Source: Desulfobacterales bacterium (lineage in GTDB: Bacteria; Desulfobacterota; Desulfobacteria; Desulfobacterales; JALSRD01). From it: a stretch of DNA of 56,884 nt. This document shows, piece after piece, positions 35,084 through 44,713 of this stretch. The notes beneath the pieces were generated by a model. The model was not told where the DNA came from. It ran no database searches and was given only the letters and a program-made list of their open reading frames with translations. The stretch is taken from NCBI GenBank assembly GCA_026984935.1, contig JALSRD010000055.1:1-56884 (forward strand), written 5' to 3'. The position numbers and the translations under genes were made by a program. Each line of letters begins with the position of its first letter. The stretch's first letter is position 1.

Positions 35084-35100
35084 ATGAGCGCTCGCTCAAT
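35084..35100. promoter_or_regulatory. TetR-type operator upstream of tetR
   Basis: ATGAGCGCTCGCTCAAT is a near-palindrome (TGAGCG/CGCTCA arms) and closely matches the site at 33733-33747. Placement just after the -10 box predicts autorepression. The form resembles operators of TetR regulators of fatty-acid metabolism. Confidence 0.65.
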
Positions 35101-35142
35101 TTTGGCAATTTCTTCTGCCCGGGATCGGAGAAACATCCGACT

Positions 35143-35853
35143 ATGGACAACCACCTGAAAATTCGGCCGCTTAAAACCGATGGCATACCGACGCAGATCA
35201 AGGATCGCCTGTTGGTCGAGCGCCGGCGGCGCCAGATTGTAGATGCCGCCGTGCAGCTTTTTGTCAAACAGGGGTTCCACAAAACCACCACGCGCCAGAT
35301 CGCCCGTGCGGCCGGCTTTTCCATCGGGTCACTCTATGAATACATCGCCTCAAAGGAAGATGTCCTCTACCTGGTTTGCGAATTCATTCATGCCGAAGTG
35401 GAGCGCGGCGTCACCGAAGCCTTAAAACGCACCGGCGGCACCCACAACGCCCTGGCCGAAGTCATCCGCGCCTACTTTCTGGTCTGCAACCGCATGAGTG
35501 ATTTCATCCTGCTGATCTACCAGGAAACCCAGTGCCTGCCGGAACAGTGGAAGAAAAAGGTGCTGGAAAACGAACTGCGCATCACCGGGCTCTTCGTTGA
35601 AGTGCTGGCACGCCTGTCGTCCGAAGGCCATCTGCCGGAAATGGACGACCGCGCACTGGAACTGGCGGCCCACAACATCTCCGTTCTGGGGCACATGTGG
35701 ACCTTCCGGCGCTGGTTCTTCAGCCGGCATTACGCCATCGAGGATTATATCCGGCTGCAGACCGATTTTATCTTAAGAACCGTGTGCGTGAAACCGGAAA
35801 AGACCGTCAAAAGGGCGTCGAACATCGAACGCCCGACATCGGGCCTTGAATGA
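35143..35853 (+). CDS. TetR-family regulator of acyl-CoA metabolism
   Basis: A 236-aa repressor-type protein. The TetR N-terminal HTH spans about residues 25-75 ([45 protein letters not shown]); the rest is an alpha-helical ligand domain like those binding acyl-CoA. It lies 55 nt before icmF and the open frame of icmF could even start inside its end, so they are probably one operon. The operator upstream and the copy at the acyl-CoA dehydrogenase suggest that it represses both until an acyl-CoA binds (inference). Confidence 0.88.
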   Translation: MDNHLKIRPLKTDGIPTQIKDRLLVERRRRQIVDAAVQLFVKQGFHKTTTRQIARAAGFSIGSLYEYIASKEDVLYLVCEFIHAEVERGVTEALKRTGGTHNALAEVIRAYFLVCNRMSDFILLIYQETQCLPEQWKKKVLENELRITGLFVEVLARLSSEGHLPEMDDRALELAAHNISVLGHMWTFRRWFFSRHYAIEDYIRLQTDFILRTVCVKPEKTVKRASNIERPTSGLE

Positions 35854-35908
35854 GAAAAGGGAAAAGCCGCTTTATTTTATACTGACCATGACTGACGGGG
35901 GGAAGAGT

Positions 35909-38900
35909 ATGGGGGTTGAAAGCGAAATCTACAAGCCCAAGCATCACATTCGGGTCGTCACCGCCACATCGCTTTTTGACGGCCATGACGCGGCGATCAA
36001 TATCATGCGCAGGATCCTGCAGGACACGGGCGTCGAAGTGATTCACATGGGGCACAACCGCTCCGTTTCGGAAATCGTGGATGCCGCCATTGAAGAAGAC
36101 GCCCAGGGCATCGCCGTTTCGAGCTACCAGGGCGGCCACATGGAATTCTTCAAATACATGATCGACCTGCTGCAGGAAAAGGACGCCGCCCATATCCGTG
36201 TTTTCGGCGGCGGCGGGGGCGTGATCGTGCCGGCCGAAATCAAGGAGCTGGAGGCCTACGGTGTCGCCAAAATATACTCCCCCGAGGACGGCGCGAAAAT
36301 GGGCCTGCAGGGGATGATCAACGACCTGGTCAGGAGCGTCGATTTTGCGGTGGTTGCCGAAGATGCCGAATTCGACCTGGCCGATCTTTCGCCGCAGAAC
36401 AAAAACCTGGTTGCGCGCCTGATTTCCGCCGTGGAAAACGCAGCCGGCAACGGCCGGCTGGCAGCCCTGCGAACCCGCCTGAAAGAAAAAGTCACGGACC
36501 ATTCCACGCCGGTAGTCGGCATCACCGGCACCGGCGGCGCCGGAAAATCCTCTCTGACCGACGAACTGATCCTGCGCATGCTGCATGACATCCAAGACAT
36601 CCGCATTGCGGTGATCTGCTGCGACCCCTCACGCCGCAAGACCGGCGGCGCGCTGCTGGGCGACCGCATCCGCATGAACGCCATCGGCAACCCGCGGGTC
36701 TACATGCGTTCGCTGGCCACGCGCAGGTCGCAGAGCGAAGTCCCCGAAACCCTGGCGGATGCCATCAACGTCACCAAAGCCGCCGGGTTCGACCTGGTCA
36801 TCGCCGAAACCGCCGGCATCGGGCAGGGGGACTCCCGCATCGTCGACCTGGCCGATGTCTCCATCTATGTCATGACCAGTGAGTTCGGCGCCGCATCCCA
36901 GCTCGAAAAAATCGACATGCTCGACTACGCCGACCTGATGGTGGTCAACAAGTTCGAAAAGCGCGGCAGTGAAGACGCGGTCCGGGACGTGCGCAAGCAG
37001 GTGCAGCGCAACCGCAAAGCCTGGGACCTTGCGCCGGACGAAATGCCTGTTTTCGGCACGATCGCCTCGAAATTTCACGATGACGGGGTCAACGCCCTGT
37101 ACCATGCGATTTTCGACCTGGTGGCCGATAAAAGCGGCCGGCGTTTTGCCACCACCCTGCCCCGGCCGAGCAGCCGGACATCCTCTTCCAAGACCATTAT
37201 CATTCCGCCGGAACGTACCCGTTACCTGGCCGAAATCAATGACACCCTGAAGGCCTACCATCGGCAAACCGCCGCGCAGGCCGAAATCCTGCGCAACGCC
37301 TGGCACTTTGAGCAAAGTGCCGGAATGCTGGCGGACGGGGAAGACGACGACCGCCGGGCGCTCATCGACCGGCTGGCCCGCGAGGTCGAGCGTTGCCGCC
37401 GGAAGCTCGACCCACAGACGCTGCAGGTGCTGGACGAGTGGGAGGAGATCAAGGCCGCCTACGCCGGCGACGAACTGGTTTACAGCGTCAGGGGGCGTGA
37501 AATCCGGGTGCCGCTATACAGCGAATCGCTGGCCCACCAGAAAATCCCCAAGATCGTGCTGCCCAAGTTCGAAGACCCGGCCGAAATCTACCGCTGGATG
37601 CGCCAGGAAAATGTCCCCGGCCACTTCCCTTATACCGCCGGCGTTTTCCCTTTGAAACGGGTGGATGAAGCGCCCACGCGCATGTTCGCCGGCGAGGGCG
37701 ACCCGGCGCGCACCAACCGGCGCTTCAAGCTGCTTTCGGCAAATTCCGCGGCCAAGCGCTTGTCCACGGCTTTCGACTCGGTCACGCTCTACGGATACGA
37801 CCCCGAACGCCGCCCGGACATCTACGGCAAGGTGGGCACCTCCGGCGTCAGCGTCTGCACGCTGGATGACGTCAAGGTGCTCTACAGCGGTTTCGACCTG
37901 TGCGATCCGCACACTTCCGTATCCATGACCATCAACGGGCCGGCGCCCATCATGCTGGCCATGTTCTTAAACTGCGCCGTAGACCAGCAGGTGGAGCGCT
38001 TCCGGGCCGAAAACGGCAAGTATCCGGACAACGAGCAGTACGCCCAGATCCGCGAGCGCACACTGACCACTGTACGCGGCACGGTGCAGGCCGATATTCT
38101 CAAGGAGGACCAGGGCCAGAACACCTGCATTTTCTCCATCGAATTCGCCTTAAAGATGATGGGCGACATCCAGCAGTATTTCATCGACCACAACGTGCGC
38201 AACTTTTACTCGGTTTCCATCTCCGGCTACCACATCGCCGAAGCCGGTGCAAACCCCATCACCCAGCTGGCCCTGACGCTGTCCAACGGCTTTACCTATG
38301 TGGAGTACTACCTCTCGCGCGGGATGCCCATCGACAGTTTTGCGCCCAATCTCTCGTTTTTCTTCTCGAACGGTATGGACCCCGAGTACACGGTCATCGG
38401 ACGCGTGGCCCGGCGCATCTGGTCCGTGGCCATGCGCGAAAAGTACGGTGCATCGCGCCGGTCCCAGATGCTCAAGTACCACGTCCAGACCTCTGGGCGC
38501 TCCCTGCACAGCCAGGATATCCAGTTCAACGACATCCGCACCACCCTGCAGGCCCTGTGCGCCATCTACGACAACTGCAACAGCCTGCACACCAACGCCT
38601 TCGACGAGGCCATCACCACGCCGAGCAACGAATCGGTGCGCCGGGCGCTGGCCATCCAGATGATCATCAACCGCGAATGGGGGCTGACCAAGAATGAAAA
38701 TCCCTATCAGGGCAGCTTTATCGTGGAAGAGCTGACCCGCCTGGTGGAAGAGGCCGTGCTGATGGAGTTCGACCGCATCACCGCCCGCGGCGGTGTGCTG
38801 GGCGCCATGGAAACCGGGTACCAGCGCAGCAAGATCCAGGAAGAGTCCATCTACTATGAAACCCTCAAGGCCAACGGCCGGCTGCCATTGATCGGCGTCA

Positions 38901-39181
38901 ACACCTTCCGCGACCCGGATGCCGACGACAGTGAACTGTCCGAGGAGATCGAACTGGCACGAGCCACCGAGGAGGAAAAAGAGTCCCAGTTAAAGCGCCT
39001 GGCTGATTTCCAGAAACGCCACGCCGAAGCCGCGCCCCAGGCCTTAAAACGTCTGCAGCAGGTCGCCCTGTCCGGCGAAAACATCTTCGCCGAACTGATG
39101 GAAACCGTCAAGGTCTGCAGCCTGGGCCAGATTACGCGCGCCCTCTACGATGTCGGCGGGCAGTACCGGCGGGGCATGTAG
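35909..39181 (+). CDS. icmF: Fused isobutyryl-CoA mutase (IcmF)
   Basis: IcmF interconverts isobutyryl-CoA and butyryl-CoA with adenosylcobalamin, with a built-in G-protein chaperone. The 1090-aa product has an N-terminal B12-binding domain (about residues 12-145; lower-ligand DGHDAA with His26, SSYQGGH, FGGGGG), a MeaB-like GTPase (P-loop GTGGAGKSS at 207-215) and the mutase TIM barrel in the C-terminal half ([37 protein letters not shown]). The order B12-GTPase-mutase defines IcmF and differs from methylmalonyl-CoA mutase. ATG 35909 has GGGGGG 6 nt upstream. Related specificities (pivalyl-CoA) cannot be excluded. Confidence 0.93.
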   Translation: MGVESEIYKPKHHIRVVTATSLFDGHDAAINIMRRILQDTGVEVIHMGHNRSVSEIVDAAIEEDAQGIAVSSYQGGHMEFFKYMIDLLQEKDAAHIRVFGGGGGVIVPAEIKELEAYGVAKIYSPEDGAKMGLQGMINDLVRSVDFAVVAEDAEFDLADLSPQNKNLVARLISAVENAAGNGRLAALRTRLKEKVTDHSTPVVGITGTGGAGKSSLTDELILRMLHDIQDIRIAVICCDPSRRKTGGALLGDRIRMNAIGNPRVYMRSLATRRSQSEVPETLADAINVTKAAGFDLVIAETAGIGQGDSRIVDLADVSIYVMTSEFGAASQLEKIDMLDYADLMVVNKFEKRGSEDAVRDVRKQVQRNRKAWDLAPDEMPVFGTIASKFHDDGVNALYHAIFDLVADKSGRRFATTLPRPSSRTSSSKTIIIPPERTRYLAEINDTLKAYHRQTAAQAEILRNAWHFEQSAGMLADGEDDDRRALIDRLAREVERCRRKLDPQTLQVLDEWEEIKAAYAGDELVYSVRGREIRVPLYSESLAHQKIPKIVLPKFEDPAEIYRWMRQENVPGHFPYTAGVFPLKRVDEAPTRMFAGEGDPARTNRRFKLLSANSAAKRLSTAFDSVTLYGYDPERRPDIYGKVGTSGVSVCTLDDVKVLYSGFDLCDPHTSVSMTINGPAPIMLAMFLNCAVDQQVERFRAENGKYPDNEQYAQIRERTLTTVRGTVQADILKEDQGQNTCIFSIEFALKMMGDIQQYFIDHNVRNFYSVSISGYHIAEAGANPITQLALTLSNGFTYVEYYLSRGMPIDSFAPNLSFFFSNGMDPEYTVIGRVARRIWSVAMREKYGASRRSQMLKYHVQTSGRSLHSQDIQFNDIRTTLQALCAIYDNCNSLHTNAFDEAITTPSNESVRRALAIQMIINREWGLTKNENPYQGSFIVEELTRLVEEAVLMEFDRITARGGVLGAMETGYQRSKIQEESIYYETLKANGRLPLIGVNTFRDPDADDSELSEEIELARATEEEKESQLKRLADFQKRHAEAAPQALKRLQQVALSGENIFAELMETVKVCSLGQITRALYDVGGQYRRGM

Positions 39182-39228
39182 AAAAACAGCGATAGATAGC
39201 CGAGGCATCAACGAATAAGGAGAAAATC

Positions 39229-40404
39229 ATGCAAGAAGCGGTTATTGTCAGTGCGGTGCGCACACCGCTGGGCAGTTTCAACGGTGCGCTGGGCACAACC
39301 GGCGCCACGCAGCTCGGGGCCACGGTGATCGCCGAGGCGGTCCGGCGGGCGGGCATCCAGAAAACAGACGTCAATGAAGTCATTATGGGGCAGGTGCTGC
39401 CCTGCGGTTACGGCCAGAACCCGGCCAAACAGGCGGCCGTGCTGGCGGGCCTGCCCTGGGAGGCCGAATGCCTGACGGTCAACAAGGTCTGCGGTTCGGC
39501 ACTGAAGGCCGTCATGCTGGCCGCCCAGGCGGTGCAGCTGGGGGATGCCGAAACCGTGGTGGCCGGCGGCATGGAAAACATGAGCATGGCGCCTTATTAC
39601 CTGGAAAAAGCGCGTTTCGGCTACCGCATGGGGCCGGGGACGCTGCAGGACCACATGGTGCACGACGGGCTGTGGGACATCGTCAACGATTTCCACATGG
39701 GCATCTCCAACGAACTGTGCTCCGCAAAATACGGCGTCAGCCGCCAGGACCAGGACCGCTACGCCGCTGCCAGCTATGAAAGGGCCCTTGCCGCCGTGCA
39801 AAGCGGCCGCTTTAAAGATGAAATCGTGCCGGTCGAAGTAAAGGGCCGCAAAGGAACCACGATGACGGTCGACACCGATGAATGTCCGCGTGCAACCAGT
39901 TTCGAAAAGCTCTCTGGCATGCGGCCGGCCTTTAAAAAAGACGGTCTGACGACCGCCGGCAACGCATCGATCATCAGCGACGGCGCCGCCGCCGTGGTGG
40001 TCATGTCGCGTTCGCGTGCCGAAGCCCTGGGCTGCCCGGTCATGGCCACCATCGGCGCCCAGGCGGCTTACGGCATCGACATGCGCTACGTACTGGTGGC
40101 GCCCATCTGGGCAATTCCCAAGTGCTTGAAAAAAGAAGGTATCAAGATAGACGATGTGGATCTCTTCGAAATCAACGAAGCCTTTTCCGGATCCACCGTG
40201 GCCGTCTTGCGCGAACTGGGCCTGGACACAGCGAAAGTCAACGTCAACGGCGGCAGTGTCGCCCTGGGCCACCCCATCGGGGCCAGCGGCTGCCGCCTGC
40301 TGGTTACCCTGCTGCATGAAATGCTCCGCCGGGACAAAAAAACCGGCCTGACGTCGCTGTGCCTGGGCGGCGGCGAAGCCGTGGCCCTGGTGGTCCGGAG
40401 ATAG
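39229..40404 (+). CDS. Acetyl-CoA C-acetyltransferase (thiolase)
   Basis: A 391-aa thiolase II that cleaves acetoacetyl-CoA to two acetyl-CoA or condenses them. The nucleophile is in NKVCGSALKAVM (about residues 85-96), the NEAF motif is present, the active-site His is in GGSVALGHPIGASG and the second Cys is in LCLGGGEAVAL near the end. AAGGAGAAAATC precedes the ATG. It is 47 nt after icmF and 50 nt before the dehydrogenase; all are on one strand and probably one operon. Confidence 0.95.
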   Translation: MQEAVIVSAVRTPLGSFNGALGTTGATQLGATVIAEAVRRAGIQKTDVNEVIMGQVLPCGYGQNPAKQAAVLAGLPWEAECLTVNKVCGSALKAVMLAAQAVQLGDAETVVAGGMENMSMAPYYLEKARFGYRMGPGTLQDHMVHDGLWDIVNDFHMGISNELCSAKYGVSRQDQDRYAAASYERALAAVQSGRFKDEIVPVEVKGRKGTTMTVDTDECPRATSFEKLSGMRPAFKKDGLTTAGNASIISDGAAAVVVMSRSRAEALGCPVMATIGAQAAYGIDMRYVLVAPIWAIPKCLKKEGIKIDDVDLFEINEAFSGSTVAVLRELGLDTAKVNVNGGSVALGHPIGASGCRLLVTLLHEMLRRDKKTGLTSLCLGGGEAVALVVRR

Positions 40405-40454
40405 CCTTTAGCCTTCAACCCGTACACAAAACGAAATTGCGAAAGGAGAGCAAA

Positions 40455-41303
40455 ATGCAGATCAATACCTTCGGTGTCATCGGCGCCGGCCAAATGGGAA
40501 ACGGCATCGCCCAGGTGGCGGCTGCCAGCGGACTTACCGTAATCATGAACGACATCCAGGACGCCTTTGTGCAGAAAGGTCTGGCCGTCATCGGCAAGAA
40601 CCTTTCCCGCGGCGTCGACAAGGGGAAAATGGAGGCCGCCGAAAAGGAGGCCATCCTGGCCCGCATCCAACCCAGCACCACGCTCAACGACATGGCCGCC
40701 GCCGACATGGTGGTGGAAGCGGCGACCGAAAACGAAAACATCAAGTTCCAGATCTTCCGGGATCTGGACCAGATCTGCCGGCCGGAAGTCATCCTGGCCA
40801 GCAACACCTCTTCGATTCCCATCGGACGCATCGCGGCGCAGACCAAGCGGCCGGGAAAAGTAATTGGCATGCACTTCATGAATCCCGTGCCGGTGATGAA
40901 GCTGGTGGAAATCATCCGCGGCCTGGCCACCTCGGACGAAACCTTTCAGACGACCTGGGATCTGGCGCAGAAATTCGGCAAAACGCCGGCCGAAGCCAAG
41001 GACTATCCGGGCTTTATCATCAACCGCATCCTGATGCCGATGATCAACGAGGCCGTGTACTGCCTCTACCACGGCGTCGGCTCGCTGGAAGACATCGACA
41101 CCGTCATGAAACTGGGAGCCAACCACCCCATGGGACCGCTGGCGCTGGCCGACCTCATCGGCCTGGACACCTGCCTGGCCATCATGGAAACGCTGTACGC
41201 CGGCTTCAGCGATTCCAAGTACCGCCCCTGCCCCCTGCTGCGCAAGTATGTCGAAGCCGGCTGGCTGGGGCGCAAAACCGGCCGTGGGTTTTATAGCTAT
41301 TAA
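40455..41303 (+). CDS. hbd: 3-Hydroxybutyryl-CoA dehydrogenase
   Basis: A 282-aa NAD(P)-dependent oxidoreductase converting 3-hydroxyacyl-CoA to 3-ketoacyl-CoA. The Rossmann motif is GVIGAGQMGNGIAQVAA (about residues 7-23); SNTSSIPI, HFMNPVPVMKLVE (catalytic His) and the C-terminal GRKTGRGFYSY are all present. AAAGGAGAG lies about 7 nt before ATG 40455. It supplies the step before the thiolase. Confidence 0.95.
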   Translation: MQINTFGVIGAGQMGNGIAQVAAASGLTVIMNDIQDAFVQKGLAVIGKNLSRGVDKGKMEAAEKEAILARIQPSTTLNDMAAADMVVEAATENENIKFQIFRDLDQICRPEVILASNTSSIPIGRIAAQTKRPGKVIGMHFMNPVPVMKLVEIIRGLATSDETFQTTWDLAQKFGKTPAEAKDYPGFIINRILMPMINEAVYCLYHGVGSLEDIDTVMKLGANHPMGPLALADLIGLDTCLAIMETLYAGFSDSKYRPCPLLRKYVEAGWLGRKTGRGFYSY

Positions 41304-41395
41304 ACGACGGCCGGGCGGAAAAGCGGCCCAACAGTGGCGGCCGCCTCCACCGTAACACGCGGCCGACCGGATGCAACCATCAAGGGGAGGCGCAC

Positions 41396-41947
41396 ATGCC
41401 AAGGAAAAAAAAGGAGACCATCGTTCCCATCGGGAAAAAGATCAAGAAAGCCCGTACCGAGAAGAAGGTGTCCCTGGACAACCTGGCCAACGACACGGGT
41501 TTTTCGGAAAGCTATCTGAAAAAAATCGAGGCCGGCACGGAAACACCGGCCGTCGGCACGCTGCTCCAGATCTCGCGGGCGCTCAAGCTGGACTCCAGCT
41601 ATTTTTTACGGGAACAGGAGACCAGTCTGAGCAGCCGCGTGCAGGAGTACACCAAGCGGACCGACAACTACGCCTACACAACCCTGACGCCCGGGGCCGA
41701 GAACAAGCACCTGAAAGCCTTTAAAGTCAGCGTCGACCCGCAGCAGGCGCACAAGGGTGTCGGCTACCACCACGAGGGTGAAGAGTTCGTCTATGTATTG
41801 CAGGGCGATATCGAAATAACGGTGGGCGAGCATGTCAACAAACTGCGGCAGGGGGATTCGCTGCACTTCAACTCGGGAATTTCGCATCACATGCAAAACG
41901 TCGGTGACACGCAGGCCGAGCTGATCGTCGTCATCTACGGGCCGTAA
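41396..41947 (+). CDS. XRE-cupin transcriptional regulator
   Basis: A 183-aa protein with an N-terminal XRE HTH (about residues 12-70; KKVSLDNLANDTGFSESYLKKIE) and a C-terminal cupin_2 domain (about 105-180; HHEGEEFVYVLQGDIEI and DSLHFNSGISHHM with metal-type His/Glu). Such regulators sense small metabolites. It sits between the hydroxyacyl-CoA dehydrogenase and a second acyl-CoA dehydrogenase, so it probably controls part of this operon. AAGGGGAGG precedes the ATG. Confidence 0.9.
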   Translation: MPRKKKETIVPIGKKIKKARTEKKVSLDNLANDTGFSESYLKKIEAGTETPAVGTLLQISRALKLDSSYFLREQETSLSSRVQEYTKRTDNYAYTTLTPGAENKHLKAFKVSVDPQQAHKGVGYHHEGEEFVYVLQGDIEITVGEHVNKLRQGDSLHFNSGISHHMQNVGDTQAELIVVIYGP

Positions 41948-41977
41948 CCGGCACCCACGTGTTAGAAAGGGACACCT

Positions 41978-43132
41978 ATGCTTTTCAAACTGACCGATGA
42001 ACAACTGATGATCCAGGCCATGGTCAGGGAATTCTCCCATAAAGTCGTGGCCCCCGGCGCCAGGGAGCGTGACCGCACCAAAGAGTTCCCCGGTGACATC
42101 CTGAAGCAGATGGGGGAACTCGGGCTGCTCGGCATGATGATTCCGGACAAGTACGGCGGCGAGGGTGCCGACACCATCAGCTACGTGCTGGCCCTTTCCG
42201 AAATTGCCTACGGCTGCGCCGCGACGGCCGTGGTCATGTCCGTCCACAATTCCATCGTGTGCGAGAGTATCCTGCGCTTCGGCAGCGAAGAGCAGAAGCA
42301 ACGCTTCCTGCCGCGCATGGCCTCCGGTGAAATCATCGGCTCCTTCGGCCTTACCGAACCCGATGCCGGCTCCGACCCCGTACGGCAGGTCACCGCCGCG
42401 GTGCGCGACGGCGGCCATTACATTTTAAACGGGACCAAACGCTTTACGACCACCGGCAAAAACAGCGGCCTGACGATCGTGACCGCCAAAACCGACGAAA
42501 GCCTGCGACACAAAGGCATCAGCGCTTTTATCGTGGAAAAGGGAACTCCGGGCTTCATCGTGGGTCACGAAGAAGACAAAATGGGCCTGCGGGCTTCGGA
42601 CACCACCGACCTGATTTTCGAAAACTGCCGGGTACCGGCGGCGAACCTGCTGGGCAACGAAGGCGACGGATTCAAGATCGCCATGACGGCGCTGGACGGC
42701 GGCCGCATCGGTATCGCCGCCCAGTCCGTGGGCGTGGCCCGGGCGGCCTTCGACGCCGCCGTCAAATACGCCAAGAAAAGGGAACAGTTCGGGCAGAAGA
42801 TATCGAAATTCCAGGGACTGCGCTGGATCATCGCCGACATGGCCACCGAAATCGAGGCTGCCACGCAGCTGATGCTCTCGGCAGCCGCCATGAAAGACCG
42901 CGGGGAAAAGTTCACCGCGCAGGCTTCCATGGCCAAACTCTTTGCCTCCGAAATGGTCAACCGCGTCACGGCCAGGGCCATTCAGATGCACGGCGGATAC
43001 GGCTTCACCAAAGACTACGACGTGGAGCGCTTCTACCGCGATGCGCGCGTCTTTACCATCTACGAGGGCACTTCCGAAATCCAGCGCATCGTCATCTCCA
43101 ACCACATCCTGAAGGACAAACGCAAGCCCTGA
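41978..43132 (+). CDS. Acyl-CoA dehydrogenase (second paralogue)
   Basis: A 384-aa short-chain acyl-CoA dehydrogenase. It has FGLTEPDAGSDP, YILNGTKRFTTTGK, DGGRIGIAAQSVG and the C-terminal YEGTSEIQRIVIS with the catalytic Glu. It is closest by motif to butyryl-CoA-type enzymes and could take the butyryl-CoA made by IcmF. GAAAGG is 8 nt upstream of the ATG; it lies 30 nt after the XRE-cupin gene. No etfAB genes are in the window. Confidence 0.94.
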   Translation: MLFKLTDEQLMIQAMVREFSHKVVAPGARERDRTKEFPGDILKQMGELGLLGMMIPDKYGGEGADTISYVLALSEIAYGCAATAVVMSVHNSIVCESILRFGSEEQKQRFLPRMASGEIIGSFGLTEPDAGSDPVRQVTAAVRDGGHYILNGTKRFTTTGKNSGLTIVTAKTDESLRHKGISAFIVEKGTPGFIVGHEEDKMGLRASDTTDLIFENCRVPAANLLGNEGDGFKIAMTALDGGRIGIAAQSVGVARAAFDAAVKYAKKREQFGQKISKFQGLRWIIADMATEIEAATQLMLSAAAMKDRGEKFTAQASMAKLFASEMVNRVTARAIQMHGGYGFTKDYDVERFYRDARVFTIYEGTSEIQRIVISNHILKDKRKP

Positions 43133-43182
43133 ACCGGCATCCCGCGACATGCCGCAAGGATGCGCAAGACACAAACCCGGTA

Positions 43183-43215
43183 CCGACAGGATTTTCAGCA
43201 TGCAGGTCCTGTCGG
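43183..43215 (+). terminator. Hairpin downstream of the second acyl-CoA dehydrogenase (possible terminator)
   Basis: Perfect 9-bp inverted repeat with a 15-nt loop, 50 nt after the stop codon. It lacks a U-tract, so rho-independent termination would be poor; mRNA 3'-end protection is possible. Confidence 0.4.
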
Positions 43216-43315
43216 CCCCGAAGAACCCAACCGCCGATCGCGCCACTCCCCCCATGTTTCCACCGGCATCATCAAACCCACACCTGCCGGCAACCCGGCC
43301 GGCAAAGGCCATCGA

Positions 43316-43344
43316 TTGACACTTTGTGATATCTGTCTTACCTT
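43316..43344 (+). promoter_or_regulatory. Candidate promoter for the small secreted protein
   Basis: TTGACA at 43316-43321, 17-nt spacer and weak TACCTT at 43339-43344. A transcript from here would have a leader of about 375 nt before the 43728 gene. Confidence 0.35.
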
Positions 43345-43589
43345 TCAGCAAAATCAGCCCGGCGGCCGGTCTCGGTCTTTCCGCCTGTCAGCTCCTCCCA
43401 GACCGGCACGACGTCCGGCTTAGCCGCCCGGATGCCCTGCGCCGGGTGCAAAAAAACGATCCCGGGGTTCGTACCGCAGGCGCCAAATCTGCTGAAACCC
43501 GCGCAAATATAACTTGAATGCCATGAATTGGGAAAAGAAAGATATAGGTTCTGGAGAGCTCTTTACACATTCAGGCCGGCGGAAACATC

Positions 43590-43703
43590 ATGTGTATTAA
43601 ACGCAACGAATTGTTTTCTTACGCTAAACTATCCACACCGCTGGTGCTGGCAGGCGATTTGCTTACTCTGTTTGAAAGAAACGTATTCATCCAGCACCGT
43701 TAA
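43590..43703 (+). CDS. Possible 37-aa small ORF
   Basis: It runs from ATG 43590 to TAA, with a product beginning MCIKRNELFSYAKL and a hydrophobic middle (STPLVLAGDLLTLF). Composition is less GC-rich than flanking genes. The Shine-Dalgarno is weak and no family is recognised, so this is only a candidate leader peptide or small protein. Confidence 0.2.
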   Translation: MCIKRNELFSYAKLSTPLVLAGDLLTLFERNVFIQHR

Positions 43704-43727
43704 AAAAGCGTTCCAGTGCCGAAAATC

Positions 43728-44045
43728 ATGAAACAGTTACTGATCACCCTGCTCATATTCAGCGCACTCACCGCCGCATGGCCCGGGCGGCTCGAAAGCA
43801 GCAGCTACACCTATCGTGCGCAGCGGGCATTTGTCGACGAAACCATGAAAATCGCGCGCGACTACCGCCTGCGGCAAAAACTGAAAAGCCTCGAGGCCGC
43901 AATGCACAGGGAAGCCGCACGGCAGCTGGCCGCCAGGCTCGGCCTGGCTCCGGGCCCGGAGCAGGCCGCACCCGCGCCGCCAGCCGCCAGCAGGTTCCAG
44001 GCCAACGCCGCCAGGCTAGTTCCGTCGGCGGCCGGCAGCAGCTGA
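43728..44045 (+). CDS. Small secreted hypothetical protein
   Basis: A 105-aa protein with a signal peptide (MKQLLITLLIFSALTAA, cleavage near residue 17-20), an amphipathic Arg/Lys/Ala-rich helix (about 35-75) and a low-complexity Ala/Pro tail. I start at ATG 43728, not GTG 43716. I do not recognise a family. It lies tail to tail with the ACT gene. Confidence 0.5.
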   Translation: MKQLLITLLIFSALTAAWPGRLESSSYTYRAQRAFVDETMKIARDYRLRQKLKSLEAAMHREAARQLAARLGLAPGPEQAAPAPPAASRFQANAARLVPSAAGSS

Positions 44046-44086
44046 GCGCCTGCCCCAAGGCAGCCGCGGCACAGGCCAGAGGGCGC

Positions 44087-44569
44087 CTATTTGCTGAAAA
44101 TCTTGCTGGCCAGCTCGATGTCTTCCGGACAGAAAACGAACAGGCAGGTATCGTCCGCTGATGAGACCGAGCCGTAAACGTAGTTGATGTTGACACCTTC
44201 CTCGCCGAACTTGGCGGCGATTTTGGCCATCTCCCCCGGCCGGTTTTCAAGCCGAAGCGCAATCACCGGCATGATGTCAAAGATGTAGTCGTTCTGCGAC
44301 AGCAGGTCGATGGCCTTGTCGGTCTGATCCACCAGGATACGAATCAGGGCAAAATCGGCCGAGTCCTTGCGCATGGAGTTGTAGCTGGCCACCGAAGCGA
44401 TGCGCTTCAGCGACTTGCCCCTGGCCTGGAACAACTGCCTGACATACGCCGAGGCGTCCTGGATCGTGAGGGCATCGATATTGATGCCCTCTGCAGACAG
44501 CAGCGTGGTAAATTTTCCCAGCTCGCCGGGAACGTTCGGCATAAACAGCGATATTTCGGTTCTGACCAT
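44087..44569 (-). CDS. Tandem ACT-domain protein
   Basis: A 160-aa protein made of two ACT domains. The first (about residues 4-70) begins ISLFMPNVPGELGKFTTLL; the second (about 98-160) has LRLENRPGEMAKIAAKF. ACT pairs bind amino acids and act as regulators. GGGGGAG lies 10 nt upstream of the ATG. The liv operon stops upstream at a terminator, so this gene probably has its own promoter, but amino-acid sensing would fit a branched-chain importer. Confidence 0.88.
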   Translation of the reverse strand: MVRTEISLFMPNVPGELGKFTTLLSAEGINIDALTIQDASAYVRQLFQARGKSLKRIASVASYNSMRKDSADFALIRILVDQTDKAIDLLSQNDYIFDIMPVIALRLENRPGEMAKIAAKFGEEGVNINYVYGSVSSADDTCLFVFCPEDIELASKIFSK

Positions 44570-44713
44570 TTTGATTTCTCCCCCTTGTTAAAAAAAACCG
44601 GGATCCGCAGGCACGGTTACCTACAGCCGGCTGCGCGCCGCCGGAACCACCCGGCATTTATCCTACGGGATCGCGGACCGCCGGTCAAGCGCCGCGTCAC
44701 GCCGACGGCGGCG

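Larger units (their letters stand above)
34622..35142. other. Intergenic region with element C copy 2 and the tetR promoter
   Basis: About 520 nt without a gene. It contains element C copy 2 (34798-34990), then a promoter and operator for tetR (35047-35100). The part at 34622-34797 is GC-rich and shows nothing recognisable. Confidence 0.75.
43133..43727. other. Long non-coding stretch with hairpin, promoter and small ORF
   Basis: About 595 nt. A perfect 9-bp hairpin CCGACAGGA/TCCTGTCGG lies at 43183-43215, without a T-tract. A promoter-like TTGACA is at 43316. A possible 37-codon ORF runs at 43590-43703. From 43500 the base composition is more AT-rich than the neighbours. I recognise no RNA family in it. 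Confidence 0.5.

Noticed and set aside
35846-35908. TTG start for icmF overlapping the end of tetR
   Set aside because: ATG 35909 has a GGGGGG ribosome site 6 nt upstream and gives the normal IcmF length; the TTG has none.
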